Shown here: positions 8,576 through 17,867 of the stretch, piece by piece
Layout of the letters: every line of letters starts with the position of its first letter
Numbering within the stretch: the first letter of the stretch is position 1
NCBI RefSeq assembly: GCF_049340185.1
Contig: NZ_JBMPPC010000001.1
Span: 558,001 to 622,000, forward strand
Direction of reading: 5' to 3'
From: Undibacterium sp049340185
GTDB taxonomy: Bacteria; Pseudomonadota; Gammaproteobacteria; Burkholderiales; Burkholderiaceae_D
Length of the DNA: 64,000 nucleotides
Notes under the pieces: model-generated
What the model was told of the DNA's origin: nothing
Seen by the model: only the letters and a program-made list of their open reading frames with translations
Databases searched by the model: none
Translations under genes and position numbers: made by a program

Positions 8576-9703
8576 TTAGGAAAGGCGAGATTTTACCGCA
8601 GTCACGACTCTTTCGACATCGGCTTCGGTCATGCTTGGGAAAAGCGGCAAGGTGATGATCTGTTTGCCGACACGCTCTGCAATCGGGAACATCCCATCGG
8701 TAAAGCCACGTGCACGATAGTAGCTGAACAAGTGAATTGCGCGGTAATGATAGCCAAGGCCGATACCGACATCCATCATCTGCTGCATGAATTCACCGCG
8801 ATTAATACGATCGGGCAAAACGATGTGAAACATATGCCAGTTACTGTTGTCAAAATCGGCAATTGGCAGTTCTGCGCCTGTCTGTGCCTCAAACTCGCTG
8901 CCAAACATCGCGAAATAGTGGTGTGCCAATGCTTTGCGCTTGGCATTAAATTCTGCCAGATGTTTCATCTGTCCCAGACCAATCGCCGCGGCGATATCGG
9001 TCATATTGTATTTGCCGCCGAGGACATCAACATCGATGCCGTCCAGACCACTGCGGGTGACGCCTTGCAGGCGATATTTTTCTGCCAGACGAGCTTCTTC
9101 CGCGGTATTTAAGACTAGACAACCACCTTCACCAGTCATGATGTTTTTGTTAACCTGAAAGCTAAATGAGGCAAAGTCGCCGAAAGCGCCGATGCGCTGG
9201 CCTTTCCAGGTGGAACCGATGGCTTGCGCGGCATCTTCGACTACACGCAGATTGTGCTTCTTGGCAATCGCGTACAGTTTGTCCATATCACAAGGTAAGC
9301 CACACATATGGACAGGGATAATTGCCTTGGTACGCGGCGTAATGGCGGCTTCGACCTTGTCGAGATCAATATTATGACTACGTGCATCGATATCGACAAA
9401 TACCGGCGTCGCACCGACTTCGATAATCACATTAGCGGTGGCTACCCAAGAGTTTGGCGTGGTAATCACCTCGTCACCTGCACCGATGCCGGCAATCCGC
9501 AAGGCGATTTCCATCGTGCAAGTGCCGGAATTGTAGGTGCGCACCGGACGTCCGCCGAAGTACTCGGATAACTGCGCTTCCAGCGCCTGCACATTCGGGC
9601 CGCTGGTCAGCCAGCCAGAACGTAAAACGTTACCGACAGCGGCAATCGTTTCCTCATCCATGGTCGGTTTAGTGAAAGGCAGAAAGGGCAGGGCTGTAGT
9701 CAT
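8576..9703 (-). CDS. arnB: UDP-4-amino-4-deoxy-L-arabinose-oxoglutarate aminotransferase
   Basis: A 375-residue PLP-dependent DegT/DnrJ/EryC1 aminotransferase that makes UDP-Ara4N from the 4-keto sugar with glutamate as donor. The N-terminus LPFLPFTKPTMDEETI is typical of ArnB, and the PLP lysine lies in the segment FQVNKNIMTGEGG. It is the first gene of the tight block arnB-C-A-A-D; the 144 bases upstream of it are non-coding and probably carry a promoter. An AGGAA ribosome site precedes the ATG on the minus strand. Confidence 0.94.
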   Translation of the reverse strand: MTTALPFLPFTKPTMDEETIAAVGNVLRSGWLTSGPNVQALEAQLSEYFGGRPVRTYNSGTCTMEIALRIAGIGAGDEVITTPNSWVATANVIIEVGATPVFVDIDARSHNIDLDKVEAAITPRTKAIIPVHMCGLPCDMDKLYAIAKKHNLRVVEDAAQAIGSTWKGQRIGAFGDFASFSFQVNKNIMTGEGGCLVLNTAEEARLAEKYRLQGVTRSGLDGIDVDVLGGKYNMTDIAAAIGLGQMKHLAEFNAKRKALAHHYFAMFGSEFEAQTGAELPIADFDNSNWHMFHIVLPDRINRGEFMQQMMDVGIGLGYHYRAIHLFSYYRARGFTDGMFPIAERVGKQIITLPLFPSMTEADVERVVTAVKSRLS

Positions 9704-9847
9704 TACAAATTCCTTCTATTAATTTACTTACTTAGTTATTCATTTTTTATACTCAGGTAGAGTATTTTTAAAGCACGTTATAAAACAAGCGGATTAAGGG
9801 CTATTATTGCCTATACTCCCTCATATTTAACATGCTAGCTCGTGGAT

Positions 9848-10219
9848 TCAGCTTTTCACCAGCAGAGCAACGCCGACAATAATCACCAAAATCGCCAACA
9901 TACGCTGCAAGGACATTACTTCGCCGAGGAAGTACCAGGCACCGATCGCATTCACCACATAGCCAATCGACAGCAGCGGGTAAGCAATCGTCACATCAAC
10001 ACGTGACAGTCCGATGATCCAGACCACAACCGACACCACATAGCAAGTTAGTCCACCAATAATTGGCAACTGCGTAGCGAGCTGAAGAGCAATAGAAAAC
10101 CAATTTTCTGCCGTCAGATGAATTGCGCCCACCGCCTTTGTGCCTTGCTTAAGTAGTAGTTGCGCAAATGCATTGAGAAAAATGCCAGTTAGGATAAAGC
10201 CAAAGGTGCCTATATTCAT
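9848..10219 (-). CDS. ArnE/ArnF-like small membrane protein (EamA/SMR type)
   Basis: A 123-residue protein with four predicted membrane segments, similar to the ArnE/ArnF subunits of the flippase that moves undecaprenyl-phosphate-Ara4N to the periplasmic side. I use the start MNIGTFGFILTG at 10219, one base past the arnT stop; an upstream in-frame Met at 10303 would overlap arnT. Only one such subunit is visible here, while Enterobacteria carry two, so it may act as a homodimer. Its place between arnT and arnB supports the role. Confidence 0.82.
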   Translation of the reverse strand: MNIGTFGFILTGIFLNAFAQLLLKQGTKAVGAIHLTAENWFSIALQLATQLPIIGGLTCYVVSVVVWIIGLSRVDVTIAYPLLSIGYVVNAIGAWYFLGEVMSLQRMLAILVIIVGVALLVKS

Positions 10220-10220
10220 C

Positions 10221-11993
10221 TTATTTTGCCAATTGAGTAGTTGGTTGCTGGATTGATTGAGATGTAGCCTGATCGCCTGCGGGAGCAGCAGTATCTGTCG
10301 CACTAGTCGTTAAAATACTGGACACAATCACTCGTCTTGGATCTTGTCCGATCACGCGCATCGGTACTTTGTCCTCGACGAATTTTTCATAAATATCGGT
10401 ACGGACAATCGCTACCGCAGCTTTCCCACTGGCGCTATCAGCCCGCCATTGAGCAACAAAGTCTTCTAGTTTGGGAATCCAGAGCTCGGGTTGCTGCTTT
10501 AGTCCAAACTCCATCTCATCCGGAAACTCAACCAGAATCAAGGTGTGTCGGAGGTAAAAAGGAAGTGCCTGTTCATAACGTCCGACTGCATACAGCGGCG
10601 TATCGGCCTTAACCAATGCGGCACGGATAGCGGGAATATGCTCTGTACCCGCGATATATTTGCCCCAGGGATCATGACCCAAAAAGGCGATTTGCCCGGC
10701 AACATATCCGCTTACTGCCAAAATAACTACCGCCCAGTCTTTGCCTGCAGATGATCGGCGCGCCATGAAGCATGCCAGAATGCCGCCGACCAGCGTTAAC
10801 ACCGCCGCAGCCGCCAGCCATGGGGCATAGGCTTGATATAAAGGGATCTCATACGCCAGCTTGCCCATGCCAGACGCCTTGCTGACAAACGCCAGACCTG
10901 CAACGCCAATTGCTGCAAAGGAGAGGCTGGCAATCATCATTGACCTGGATGACGCGTGCTCAAGATAGCAGGCAATCAACAGCGCAATTGCCGGGAAGAT
11001 CGGCAAGATATATCCAGGTAATTTTGAGCCGGAAATACTAAAAAAGAAAAAGAAAAAGATTGCCCAGATAAGAAGCATTTTTTTGGCTTGAAAACCTTTT
11101 TCAAGGCCGCTGCGATCTCGAGTGCCGGCCCACAACCCCTGTATTAGCGGGCCAATCCAAGGAACAATCCCTAATATCAGAAATGGAAAAAAGTAATACC
11201 AGGCGCCGCCACGCTTATGCACGTTGCTGGTAAAACGATCAAAATGCTCATGAATAAAAAAGAACTGCGGATGTTCAGGATTTTTCATGGCAATTAAAAT
11301 AAACCAGGGTGCAGTAATCGCAAAAAACACCAGCAATCCCTTACCCATATGCAAGCGCGTCCACAATCGCCAGTCCATTGTCAGCAGGCTATAAATCACC
11401 AGTACACCACCGGGAAGAACGAAGCCGATCAATCCTTTCGACAAGGTAGCTAAGGCCATGCCAATCCAGCACAGCAACATATAATTGCGTTGTTCCACAG
11501 CACTTACACCATTTCTTTGTGCCAGCAATAACCCGCACAAAGCAATTGTGAACATGCCAGATAAGCCCATATCTAGCGAATTTACATGTCCCATACCAGC
11601 CCAGTAAAAGCTGGAGCCCAACACCAGAGCAGCACTGATGCCAACCCGGCGGCTAAACATCTTATTTCCGGTAATACCGACCAGAGCGACACCGAGTAAG
11701 CCAGTCAATCCTGTCCAAAGACGCGCCTGCCAGTCACCAAGACCAAACAACTCAAAACTGATCGCGTTCATCCAGTTTTGCAGCGGTGGCTTTTCAAAAT
11801 ATTTAATGCCATTCAATCGCAAGGTGATCCAGTCACCGGTCGCGACCATCTCGCGTGCCATTTCTGCATAACGACCTTCATCCGTTGGCACCAGCGTGCG
11901 GGCACCCAGCATATAAAACCAGATCAGTAAAAAAACTAACGCGATCGACCAGAGTGTCGCCGGAGAATCATAAGGAGACCGGTGTTGTTTCAT
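10221..11993 (-). CDS. arnT: ArnT-like lipid A aminoarabinose transferase (GT83/PMT family)
   Basis: A 590-residue multi-pass inner-membrane glycosyltransferase that moves Ara4N from its lipid carrier to lipid A. The first periplasmic loop has the acidic motif PTDEGRYAEMAREM and nearby FEKPPLQNW, both conserved in ArnT-type enzymes. About a dozen hydrophobic segments follow, with a soluble C-terminal domain of about 140 residues. The start ATG overlaps the stop of the upstream Mth938 gene by 4 bases (ATGA). A run of seven Phe near residue 315 comes from an A/T-rich tract. Other PMT-family donors are possible, but the context favours Ara4N. Confidence 0.88.
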   Translation of the reverse strand: MKQHRSPYDSPATLWSIALVFLLIWFYMLGARTLVPTDEGRYAEMAREMVATGDWITLRLNGIKYFEKPPLQNWMNAISFELFGLGDWQARLWTGLTGLLGVALVGITGNKMFSRRVGISAALVLGSSFYWAGMGHVNSLDMGLSGMFTIALCGLLLAQRNGVSAVEQRNYMLLCWIGMALATLSKGLIGFVLPGGVLVIYSLLTMDWRLWTRLHMGKGLLVFFAITAPWFILIAMKNPEHPQFFFIHEHFDRFTSNVHKRGGAWYYFFPFLILGIVPWIGPLIQGLWAGTRDRSGLEKGFQAKKMLLIWAIFFFFFFSISGSKLPGYILPIFPAIALLIACYLEHASSRSMMIASLSFAAIGVAGLAFVSKASGMGKLAYEIPLYQAYAPWLAAAAVLTLVGGILACFMARRSSAGKDWAVVILAVSGYVAGQIAFLGHDPWGKYIAGTEHIPAIRAALVKADTPLYAVGRYEQALPFYLRHTLILVEFPDEMEFGLKQQPELWIPKLEDFVAQWRADSASGKAAVAIVRTDIYEKFVEDKVPMRVIGQDPRRVIVSSILTTSATDTAAPAGDQATSQSIQQPTTQLAK

Positions 11994-12367
11994 GCAGCGT
12001 CCATGATCAGAGCCAAAGCGACTTTGCGTCCCTCAGCCATCAGAATATTGTAAGTACGGCAGGCTGCCTGATTATCCATACATTCGACACCGATACGCCT
12101 GGCTGCCAGTGAGGCGGTGAGTTTGGGATGAACGAACCGCTGCTTCAAGCCGGTGCCCAGAATGACGACATCCGGCATCGTCGCTTCGATCTGCGCAAAG
12201 TCAGTCATATTTAAGTCTTCAAAGCTATTTGCCGACCATTGCGCAGGTTTTGTTTCAGGCAAAACAATCAGACTGTGTTTGTAGGTAATCGCGTTGATTT
12301 CAACACTGTCCTTATCGTAGGCAGTGATAGTTTGGTATTGCTGGGTGGCAGTGGAATGCAGCTTCAT
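11990..12367 (-). CDS. Mth938-like domain protein (DUF498)
   Basis: A 125-residue protein of the Mth938/NDUFAF3-like fold, recognised from the central segment PDVVILGTGLKQRFVHP and the closing part GVECMDNQAACRTYNILMAEGR. Bacterial members have no settled function. It overlaps arnT by 4 bases and is the first gene of the minus-strand run, so it is probably co-transcribed with arnT. In many betaproteobacteria this small gene sits alone near alaA; here it leads the arnT unit. Confidence 0.85.
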   Translation of the reverse strand: MKLHSTATQQYQTITAYDKDSVEINAITYKHSLIVLPETKPAQWSANSFEDLNMTDFAQIEATMPDVVILGTGLKQRFVHPKLTASLAARRIGVECMDNQAACRTYNILMAEGRKVALALIMDAA

Positions 12368-12741
12368 CTATCGTGCTCGATTAAGTGGGTAACTGATGAG
12401 TGCGGCATTGTAACTTTTTTACCGGACTCAGTCTGCATTCTGCTGCGGCCTGATGATTTACGCCAATTTAAGATCATTTTGATCCGCCACCAATTCAACT
12501 AGTGTCTTTACAAAAATTAATCAGTGGACTCGATTTCTCAAGGCATATTCCAATTCGACTGAGATTTCCTGCAATCATGCAAAACAGTCGTAAAATCAAG
12601 ACGAATGCCAGTCAGCAGCGAATAAAATTAGATTATTCGACGAAACGCATTGATAAAAACGTGCGCATTGGGCAGAATGGAACGTTCGGCAGTGCAGCAT
12701 TTTTCTGCACTGCAGCCCCAATATTAGCAAGGATTGCCGCA

Positions 12742-13971
12742 GTGCGACCCATACAAAAATCACAAAAATTAGCAGACGTCTGTTATGACATCCGTGGCCC
12801 TGTCATGGAAAAAGCCAAACAGATGGAAGAAGAAGGCCACAAGATAATCAAGCTGAATATCGGCAATCTGGCGGTGTTTAATTTTGATCCGCCGGATGAG
12901 ATCGTGCAGGATATGATCCGCAATATGCACAATGCAGCCGGTTATACCGACTCCAAAGGCATGTTTGCTCCGCGCAAATCCATCATGCACTACACCCAGG
13001 AAAAACATATTCGCGGTGTCACAATTGAAGATATTTATATCGGTAACGGCGCATCCGAATTAATTGTGATGGGCATGAATGCCTTGCTCAATAGCGGCGA
13101 TGAGGTCCTGGTGCCAGCACCGGATTATCCCTTGTGGACCGCCGCAGTCAGCCTGTCTGGCGGCAAACCCGTTCATTACGTCTGCGACGAGAGCGCTGAC
13201 TGGATGCCGGATATTGACGATATCAAGAGCAAAATCACACCCAATACCAAAGCGATTGTGGTCATTAATCCGAATAATCCGACTGGTGCTTTATACCCGG
13301 TCGAAATTTTGCAGCAGATTGTTGACGTCGCACGGCAGCATCAGCTCATCGTTTTTGCGGACGAAATTTACGATAAAACTTTGTATGACGAGGCGACGCA
13401 TACGTCGATCGCTTCATTAGCTGACGATGTCTTGTTTTTGACCTTGAATGGTCTATCAAAAAATTATCGCTCCTGCGGCTATCGCGCTGGCTGGATGGTG
13501 GTCTCCGGTGAAAAACGTCATGCCAAAGACTATATTGAGGGCTTGAATATGCTAGCCTCCATGCGTCTGTGTGCGAATGCGCCCGGACAGTTTGCGATCC
13601 AGACGGCGCTGGGTGGTTACCAGAGCATCAATGATCTGGTCGGCCCCGGCGGACGTTTGCTAAAGCAGCGCGATTTGGCGCATAAGCTGTTAACCGATAT
13701 ACCGGGCGTGACCTGCGTCAAGCCTAAAGCTGCGCTGTATATGTTTCCGAAACTGGATCCTTTGATGTACCCGATCAAGGACGACCAGGAATTTATTCAC
13801 GAACTGCTGACCGAGCAGCGCGTGTTGTTAGTACAGGGAACGGGATTCAACTGGATCAATCCCGACCATTTCCGTGTTGTGTTCCTACCGAACACGGATG
13901 ATTTGACTGAAGCATTCGGACGTATTTCGCATTTCCTTGAAGGATATCGAAAACGTCACGGCACCAATTAA
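12742..13971 (+). CDS. alaA: Glutamate-pyruvate (alanine) aminotransferase, AlaA type
   Basis: A class I PLP aminotransferase that makes alanine from pyruvate and glutamate. The protein aligns along its length with E. coli AlaA, including VCYDIRGPV, NPNNPTGA and the PLP-lysine segment LNGLSKNYR. I place the start at a GTG (12742) because AAGGA lies 8 bases before it and homology begins at RPIQKSQKLADV; this gives 409 residues against 405 in E. coli. The frame remains open 240 bases further upstream, but that part has no homology signal and lies in the divergent promoter region. Confidence 0.93.
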   Translation: MRPIQKSQKLADVCYDIRGPVMEKAKQMEEEGHKIIKLNIGNLAVFNFDPPDEIVQDMIRNMHNAAGYTDSKGMFAPRKSIMHYTQEKHIRGVTIEDIYIGNGASELIVMGMNALLNSGDEVLVPAPDYPLWTAAVSLSGGKPVHYVCDESADWMPDIDDIKSKITPNTKAIVVINPNNPTGALYPVEILQQIVDVARQHQLIVFADEIYDKTLYDEATHTSIASLADDVLFLTLNGLSKNYRSCGYRAGWMVVSGEKRHAKDYIEGLNMLASMRLCANAPGQFAIQTALGGYQSINDLVGPGGRLLKQRDLAHKLLTDIPGVTCVKPKAALYMFPKLDPLMYPIKDDQEFIHELLTEQRVLLVQGTGFNWINPDHFRVVFLPNTDDLTEAFGRISHFLEGYRKRHGTN

Positions 13972-14087
13972 TTTTAGTTCGCAGAGCACGAGTGCAATCG
14001 CTGCATTGCTGTATCGCCGAGCCTTGCTGTTGTCCTTCACTGCGGGCGGCACGTACGCTTGTTCTCCTTGCTTCTGCGAACTAAAAT
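13971..14087. repeat. 15-bp inverted repeat enclosing a structured 87-base interior
   Basis: ATTTTAGTTCGCAGA (13971-13985) is the exact reverse complement of TCTGCGAACTAAAAT (14073-14087). The interior contains smaller hairpins such as GCAAT...ATTGC. It occupies nearly all of the gap between alaA and hom. There is no U-tract right after the outer stem on either strand, so it is not a plain terminator. Confidence 0.6.
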
Positions 14088-14114
14088 AAAACCCATTCTT
14101 ACTAGTTGAATATT

Positions 14115-15425
14115 ATGAAACCCATCAAAGTAGGCCTGTTAGGCATAGGCACCGTCGGCTCCGGCACATTTAATGTTTTGAAGCGCAATCAGGAAGAGAT
14201 TACGCGTCGCGCTGGTCGTTCGATTGAGATTGCCATGGTGGCAGATCTGAACGTTGAGCGGGCGCGTGAACTGACTCATGGTGAAGTCGAAGTCGTGACT
14301 GATGCCAATCTTGTTGTCACCAATCCAGAGATTGATATTGTCATCGAACTCATTGGCGGCTACGGCATCGCCAAGGATTTGGTATTGAAGGCGATCGCCA
14401 ATGGCAAGCACGTGGTGACCGCCAATAAGGCCTTGCTCGCCACGCACGGGAATGAAATTTTTGCTGCGGCACAGGCGAAAGGCGTGATGGTCGCGTTCGA
14501 GGCTGCCGTCGCAGGTGGTATTCCCATCATCAAAGCCTTGCGTGAAGGTTTGACGGCCAACCGCATCCAATGGATTGCAGGCATCATTAACGGCACCACC
14601 AATTTCATCTTGTCCGAGATGCGTGATAAGGGCTTGGATTTCGACACCGTGCTGAAAGAAGCGCAAGCGCTGGGTTATGCCGAAGCCGATCCGACCTTTG
14701 ATATTGAGGGTGTCGATGCAGCACATAAGGCGACCATCATGGCGTCGATTGCTTACGGTATTCCTATGCAATTCGACAAGGCTCATGTCGAAGGTATCAC
14801 CAAGCTCGAAGCGACAGATATACGCTATGCAGAACAACTGGGTTACCGCATCAAACTGCTTGGCATCACCAAGCGTACCGAGCAAGGTATAGAACTGCGT
14901 GTCCATCCAACACTAATTCCAGAAAAACGCCTGATCGCTAACGTCGAAGGAGCAATGAATGCCGTATTAGTGCAGGGTGATGCCGTCGGTGCGACGCTGT
15001 ACTACGGTAAAGGGGCCGGTGCCGAGCCGACTGCCTCTGCCGTGATTGCTGACCTGGTCGACATTACACGCCTGGCAACTGCCGATCCTGAACATCGTGT
15101 ACCACATCTGGCTTTTCAGCCGAATGCCATGAGCAGCCTGCCGATTCTGCCTATGTCTGAGATCGTCACCAGTTACTACTTGCGTATGCATGTTGCAGAT
15201 CAGGCTGGCGTTCTGGCCGACGTCACTAAAATTCTCGCTGACTTCTCGATCTCTATCGATGCGATGCTGCAAAAAGAACCGGGCGAAGGGGAGAAGAAGA
15301 CCGACATCATCATCCTTACACATCAGACACAGGAAAAAAATATCCTGTCTGCGATTGCAAAGATTGAAGGCCTGTCTACCGTGTTTGGCTCAGTAACGAA
15401 GTTGCGGCTGGAAGAGTTGAGCTAA
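14115..15425 (+). CDS. hom: Homoserine dehydrogenase
   Basis: A 436-residue enzyme that reduces aspartate semialdehyde to homoserine, the branch step to threonine and methionine. Domains in order: NAD(P)-binding Rossmann part (GLLGIGTVGSGTF, about residues 7-19), catalytic domain (GIINGTTNFILSEM and the ALGYAEADP segment) and a C-terminal ACT domain (from about 350) that normally gives feedback control by threonine. I use the ATG at 14115; a TTG three codons upstream is also in frame. In many Burkholderiales alaA-hom is followed by thrC, but here thrC is absent. Confidence 0.95.
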   Translation: MKPIKVGLLGIGTVGSGTFNVLKRNQEEITRRAGRSIEIAMVADLNVERARELTHGEVEVVTDANLVVTNPEIDIVIELIGGYGIAKDLVLKAIANGKHVVTANKALLATHGNEIFAAAQAKGVMVAFEAAVAGGIPIIKALREGLTANRIQWIAGIINGTTNFILSEMRDKGLDFDTVLKEAQALGYAEADPTFDIEGVDAAHKATIMASIAYGIPMQFDKAHVEGITKLEATDIRYAEQLGYRIKLLGITKRTEQGIELRVHPTLIPEKRLIANVEGAMNAVLVQGDAVGATLYYGKGAGAEPTASAVIADLVDITRLATADPEHRVPHLAFQPNAMSSLPILPMSEIVTSYYLRMHVADQAGVLADVTKILADFSISIDAMLQKEPGEGEKKTDIIILTHQTQEKNILSAIAKIEGLSTVFGSVTKLRLEELS

Positions 15426-15478
15426 ACGATCATAAAGCTGGCATAAATGCGCCACTCAAAGTGTATGAAAATACTGTC

Positions 15479-15527
15479 GGCACGTAATTGGCTACGATGT
15501 AGCCAGGGCGGATAAAGCAGGAGTGCC
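15479..15527. repeat. Small structured intergenic element, REP-like
   Basis: GGCAC (15479-15483) can pair with GTGCC (15523-15527), enclosing a perfect GGCTAC-GAT-GTAGCC hairpin (15490-15504) and the segment AGGGCGGATAAAGC. The latter resembles short palindromic REP-like repeats common in proteobacterial intergenic regions. No other copy was seen in the window. Confidence 0.35.
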
Positions 15528-15539
15528 ACAAAACATAGC

Positions 15540-15577
15540 AAAACAGCGTGAACCTCGTTAAGTGGTCACGCTGTTTT
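15540..15577 (+). terminator. Intrinsic terminator after hom
   Basis: AAAACAGCGTG(A)ACC pairs with GGTCACGCTGTTTT around a 9-base loop and ends in a run of five T. One unpaired A forms a bulge. It closes the hom transcript before the transporter gene. Confidence 0.8.
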
Positions 15578-15729
15578 TGTATCTACGTTACTATTTAGCA
15601 CATCCAAAAATGAAAATTGTTCGTATCATCAAGCGTATCCAATGATGATCTTGGATAAGTTGACGAATAACCGACCTAATCCGAAATTTCGACAAGCTGG
15701 TACTTAACATCAACACGGAATACTGACCA

Positions 15730-16440
15730 ATGACACGTCCCGTCGCTCAATACAAATACTACGATTTCGTCATGGCGGCTTTTGTGACGGTATTACTTTG
15801 TTCGAATCTCATCGGGGCGGCCAAGGCTGCAGAGGTGACCTTGCCTCTAGTTGGGACCGTGACTTTTGGTGCCGGTGTGTTGTTCTTTCCGATTTCGTAT
15901 ATCTTCGGTGACGTACTGACAGAAGTCTATGGCTACGGACGAGACCGGCGCGTGATCTGGGCCGGTTTTGGTGCTTTGATTTTTGCCGGCGTCATGTCGG
16001 CCGTGGTGTTGTCTCTGAAGCCTGCAGCGGATCCCTTCAATCGCGATTATCAGACGCATCTGGATGCCGTATTCGGGAATACACCGCGCATTGTACTGGG
16101 ATCGATGATTGCGTTCTGGTGCGGTAGTTTTGTGAACAGCTATGTCATGGCCAAAATGAAAGTGGCAATGGCTGGCCGTCAACTCTGGATGCGAACCATA
16201 GGTTCGACGATTTGCGGTGAGTTTGTCGATTCGAGCCTATTTTATGTGATCGCGTTTTACGGCATCTGGTCAAACCAGCAGTTGGTCACTGTCATCATTG
16301 CGCAGTACGTGTTGAAGACGAGCTGGGAGGTGGTAATGACGCCGTTCACCTATAAAGTAGTCGCATTCTTAAAGCGAAAAGAGAACGAAGATTATTACGA
16401 TAAAGATACCGATTTCAATCCTTTCAAACTCAAAGCCTAG
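15730..16440 (+). CDS. Queuosine precursor transporter, YhhQ family
   Basis: A 236-residue membrane protein of the vitamin-uptake-like (VUT) family, which imports 7-cyano-7-deazaguanine or related precursors of the tRNA base queuosine. Family marks include the N-terminal ANLIGAAK-like segment (CSNLIGAAK), FPISYIFGDVLTEVYGYGRDRR and GSTICGEFVDSSLFYVIAF. About six membrane helices are visible. The gene is preceded by a 300-base gap with the hom terminator; I did not find a clear preQ1 riboswitch there. Confidence 0.9.
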   Translation: MTRPVAQYKYYDFVMAAFVTVLLCSNLIGAAKAAEVTLPLVGTVTFGAGVLFFPISYIFGDVLTEVYGYGRDRRVIWAGFGALIFAGVMSAVVLSLKPAADPFNRDYQTHLDAVFGNTPRIVLGSMIAFWCGSFVNSYVMAKMKVAMAGRQLWMRTIGSTICGEFVDSSLFYVIAFYGIWSNQQLVTVIIAQYVLKTSWEVVMTPFTYKVVAFLKRKENEDYYDKDTDFNPFKLKA

Positions 16441-16505
16441 GTTGATGAACGATGTCGGCTGAACGCTCTTGATCCTATGCTTTCAATTCAAAAACATCAC
16501 AAACA

Positions 16506-17810
16506 GTGACGGATAAGATGAGCCGAATGTCGTTTGCCGGATTACTGAATTATGGCCTTTTTGGCTTGCCACTAGCTCTAGTCGCATTGCCTATTTATGT
16601 GTATGTACCGCAGTTTTATTCTGCACGTTTCGGGCTATCGTTAACCTTGATCGGCACCGCACTTTTGCTGGCGCGCTTGCTCGATGCGTTCATTGACCCG
16701 GCAATCGGCTGGTGGATAGACCAGAACCGGCACCGCCGATCGCATGCTCGGTATATTACATTCGCTTTGCCTGCGCTGATTTTTGGTTTTCTTGCTTTAT
16801 TTCATCCATTGCCAGTCGCTAATTTTGCGCCGTTTTATTGGTTTCTCAGCTCATTGATGGTGGTGTATGCGGGCTTTAGTTTGGCAACAATTGCGCACCA
16901 AAGCTGGGGCGCCGCGCTGACTCAGGCGCCATTAGAACGGACGCGGCTGACGGCAGTGCGCGAGGCTTGCGGCTTGCTCGGCGTCATTTCAGCCGCAGCA
17001 TTATCACAATTAGCGAGCATTGCCTGGTTGTCGACGAGTTTCGTCTTCACACTCTTACTGGCGAGTAGCTTACTGATCAGCTACGCACCCAGACCCGCTG
17101 CCAGTAATCGGCCGGATGCAGCGGAGCCGGAGTTTGGCAATCAAGATGGGGGGCGCTCTGACGTTGCGCAGATATTTGCCTCACTGACATTACCATTCCA
17201 AAACCACTATTTCCGGCATTTATTTACTGTATTTGTCGTCAATGGTATTGCGGCATCGATTCCGGCGACTTTATTCTTGTTTTTTGCTAAAGACCGTTTG
17301 CAGCTTGAACATTTATCCGGCGTATTTTTGATCGTGTATTTCGTCGCTGCAGCCTTGTCTATGCCATTGTGGGTAATGGTGGCAGGCCGGTTGGGCGAGG
17401 CGAGAGCCTGGCTGTGCGGCATGGTGTTATCGATTGTCACGTTTATGTGGGTATTTGGCTTGGGCGCGGGCGCAGCGACATCATTTGGTCTGGTCTGCGT
17501 CTTATCAGGATTTGCCCTCGGAGCGGATCTGGCTTTGCCGCCCGCGTTACTGGCCGCAGTCATCCGGCGTGGTGGCCATAGCGGACAAAGAGAGGGCGCC
17601 TATTTTGGCGCATGGAATTGGGCAACCAAGATGAATCTGGCGCTGGCTGCAGGAGTGTCATTGCCGCTATTGGATTATCTGGGCTATACGCCCGGGACTT
17701 CCGATACTCAGGGCATATTTGCTCTCGGTATCGCTTATGCGATTTTGCCGTGCCTGCTCAAGCTGATTGCTGCGGTGTTGCTGTGGCGTGCGCCTTTACG
17801 CGATGTGTGA
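16506..17810 (+). CDS. MFS transporter of the glycoside-pentoside-hexuronide/cation symporter type
   Basis: A 434-residue permease with about twelve hydrophobic segments. The N-terminal part (GLPLALVALPIYVYVPQFY, then LLARLLDAFIDPAIGWWID) is characteristic of the GPH/MFS_2 group, including the DP-G-D motif of loop 2-3. Substrate cannot be told from sequence. The start GTG at 16506 is used, with an ATG four codons later as alternative. It converges with the NRDE gene. Confidence 0.82.
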   Translation: MTDKMSRMSFAGLLNYGLFGLPLALVALPIYVYVPQFYSARFGLSLTLIGTALLLARLLDAFIDPAIGWWIDQNRHRRSHARYITFALPALIFGFLALFHPLPVANFAPFYWFLSSLMVVYAGFSLATIAHQSWGAALTQAPLERTRLTAVREACGLLGVISAAALSQLASIAWLSTSFVFTLLLASSLLISYAPRPAASNRPDAAEPEFGNQDGGRSDVAQIFASLTLPFQNHYFRHLFTVFVVNGIAASIPATLFLFFAKDRLQLEHLSGVFLIVYFVAAALSMPLWVMVAGRLGEARAWLCGMVLSIVTFMWVFGLGAGAATSFGLVCVLSGFALGADLALPPALLAAVIRRGGHSGQREGAYFGAWNWATKMNLALAAGVSLPLLDYLGYTPGTSDTQGIFALGIAYAILPCLLKLIAAVLLWRAPLRDV

Positions 17811-17867
17811 ATGAAATTGCTTGATGCGAAGATATGCGAAAAAATTTTCGTGAAATACTGAGCAGGT

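Noticed and set aside
9704..9847. Possible PmrA box (CTTAAT on the minus strand at 9798-9793) before arnB
   Set aside because: Only one half-site matches; the second half at the required spacing is poor, so I do not call it.
12502..12741. N-terminal extension of alaA by 80 residues
   Set aside because: The frame is open, but homology and a good ribosome site begin at the GTG at 12742; the extension lies in the promoter region.
14139..14906. A 255-codon minus-strand frame opposite hom
   Set aside because: Antisense shadow of homoserine dehydrogenase, no recognisable domain.
15578..15729. Possible preQ1 riboswitch before the queuosine-precursor transporter
   Set aside because: No stem-loop plus A-rich tail with the conserved preQ1 core was found by eye.
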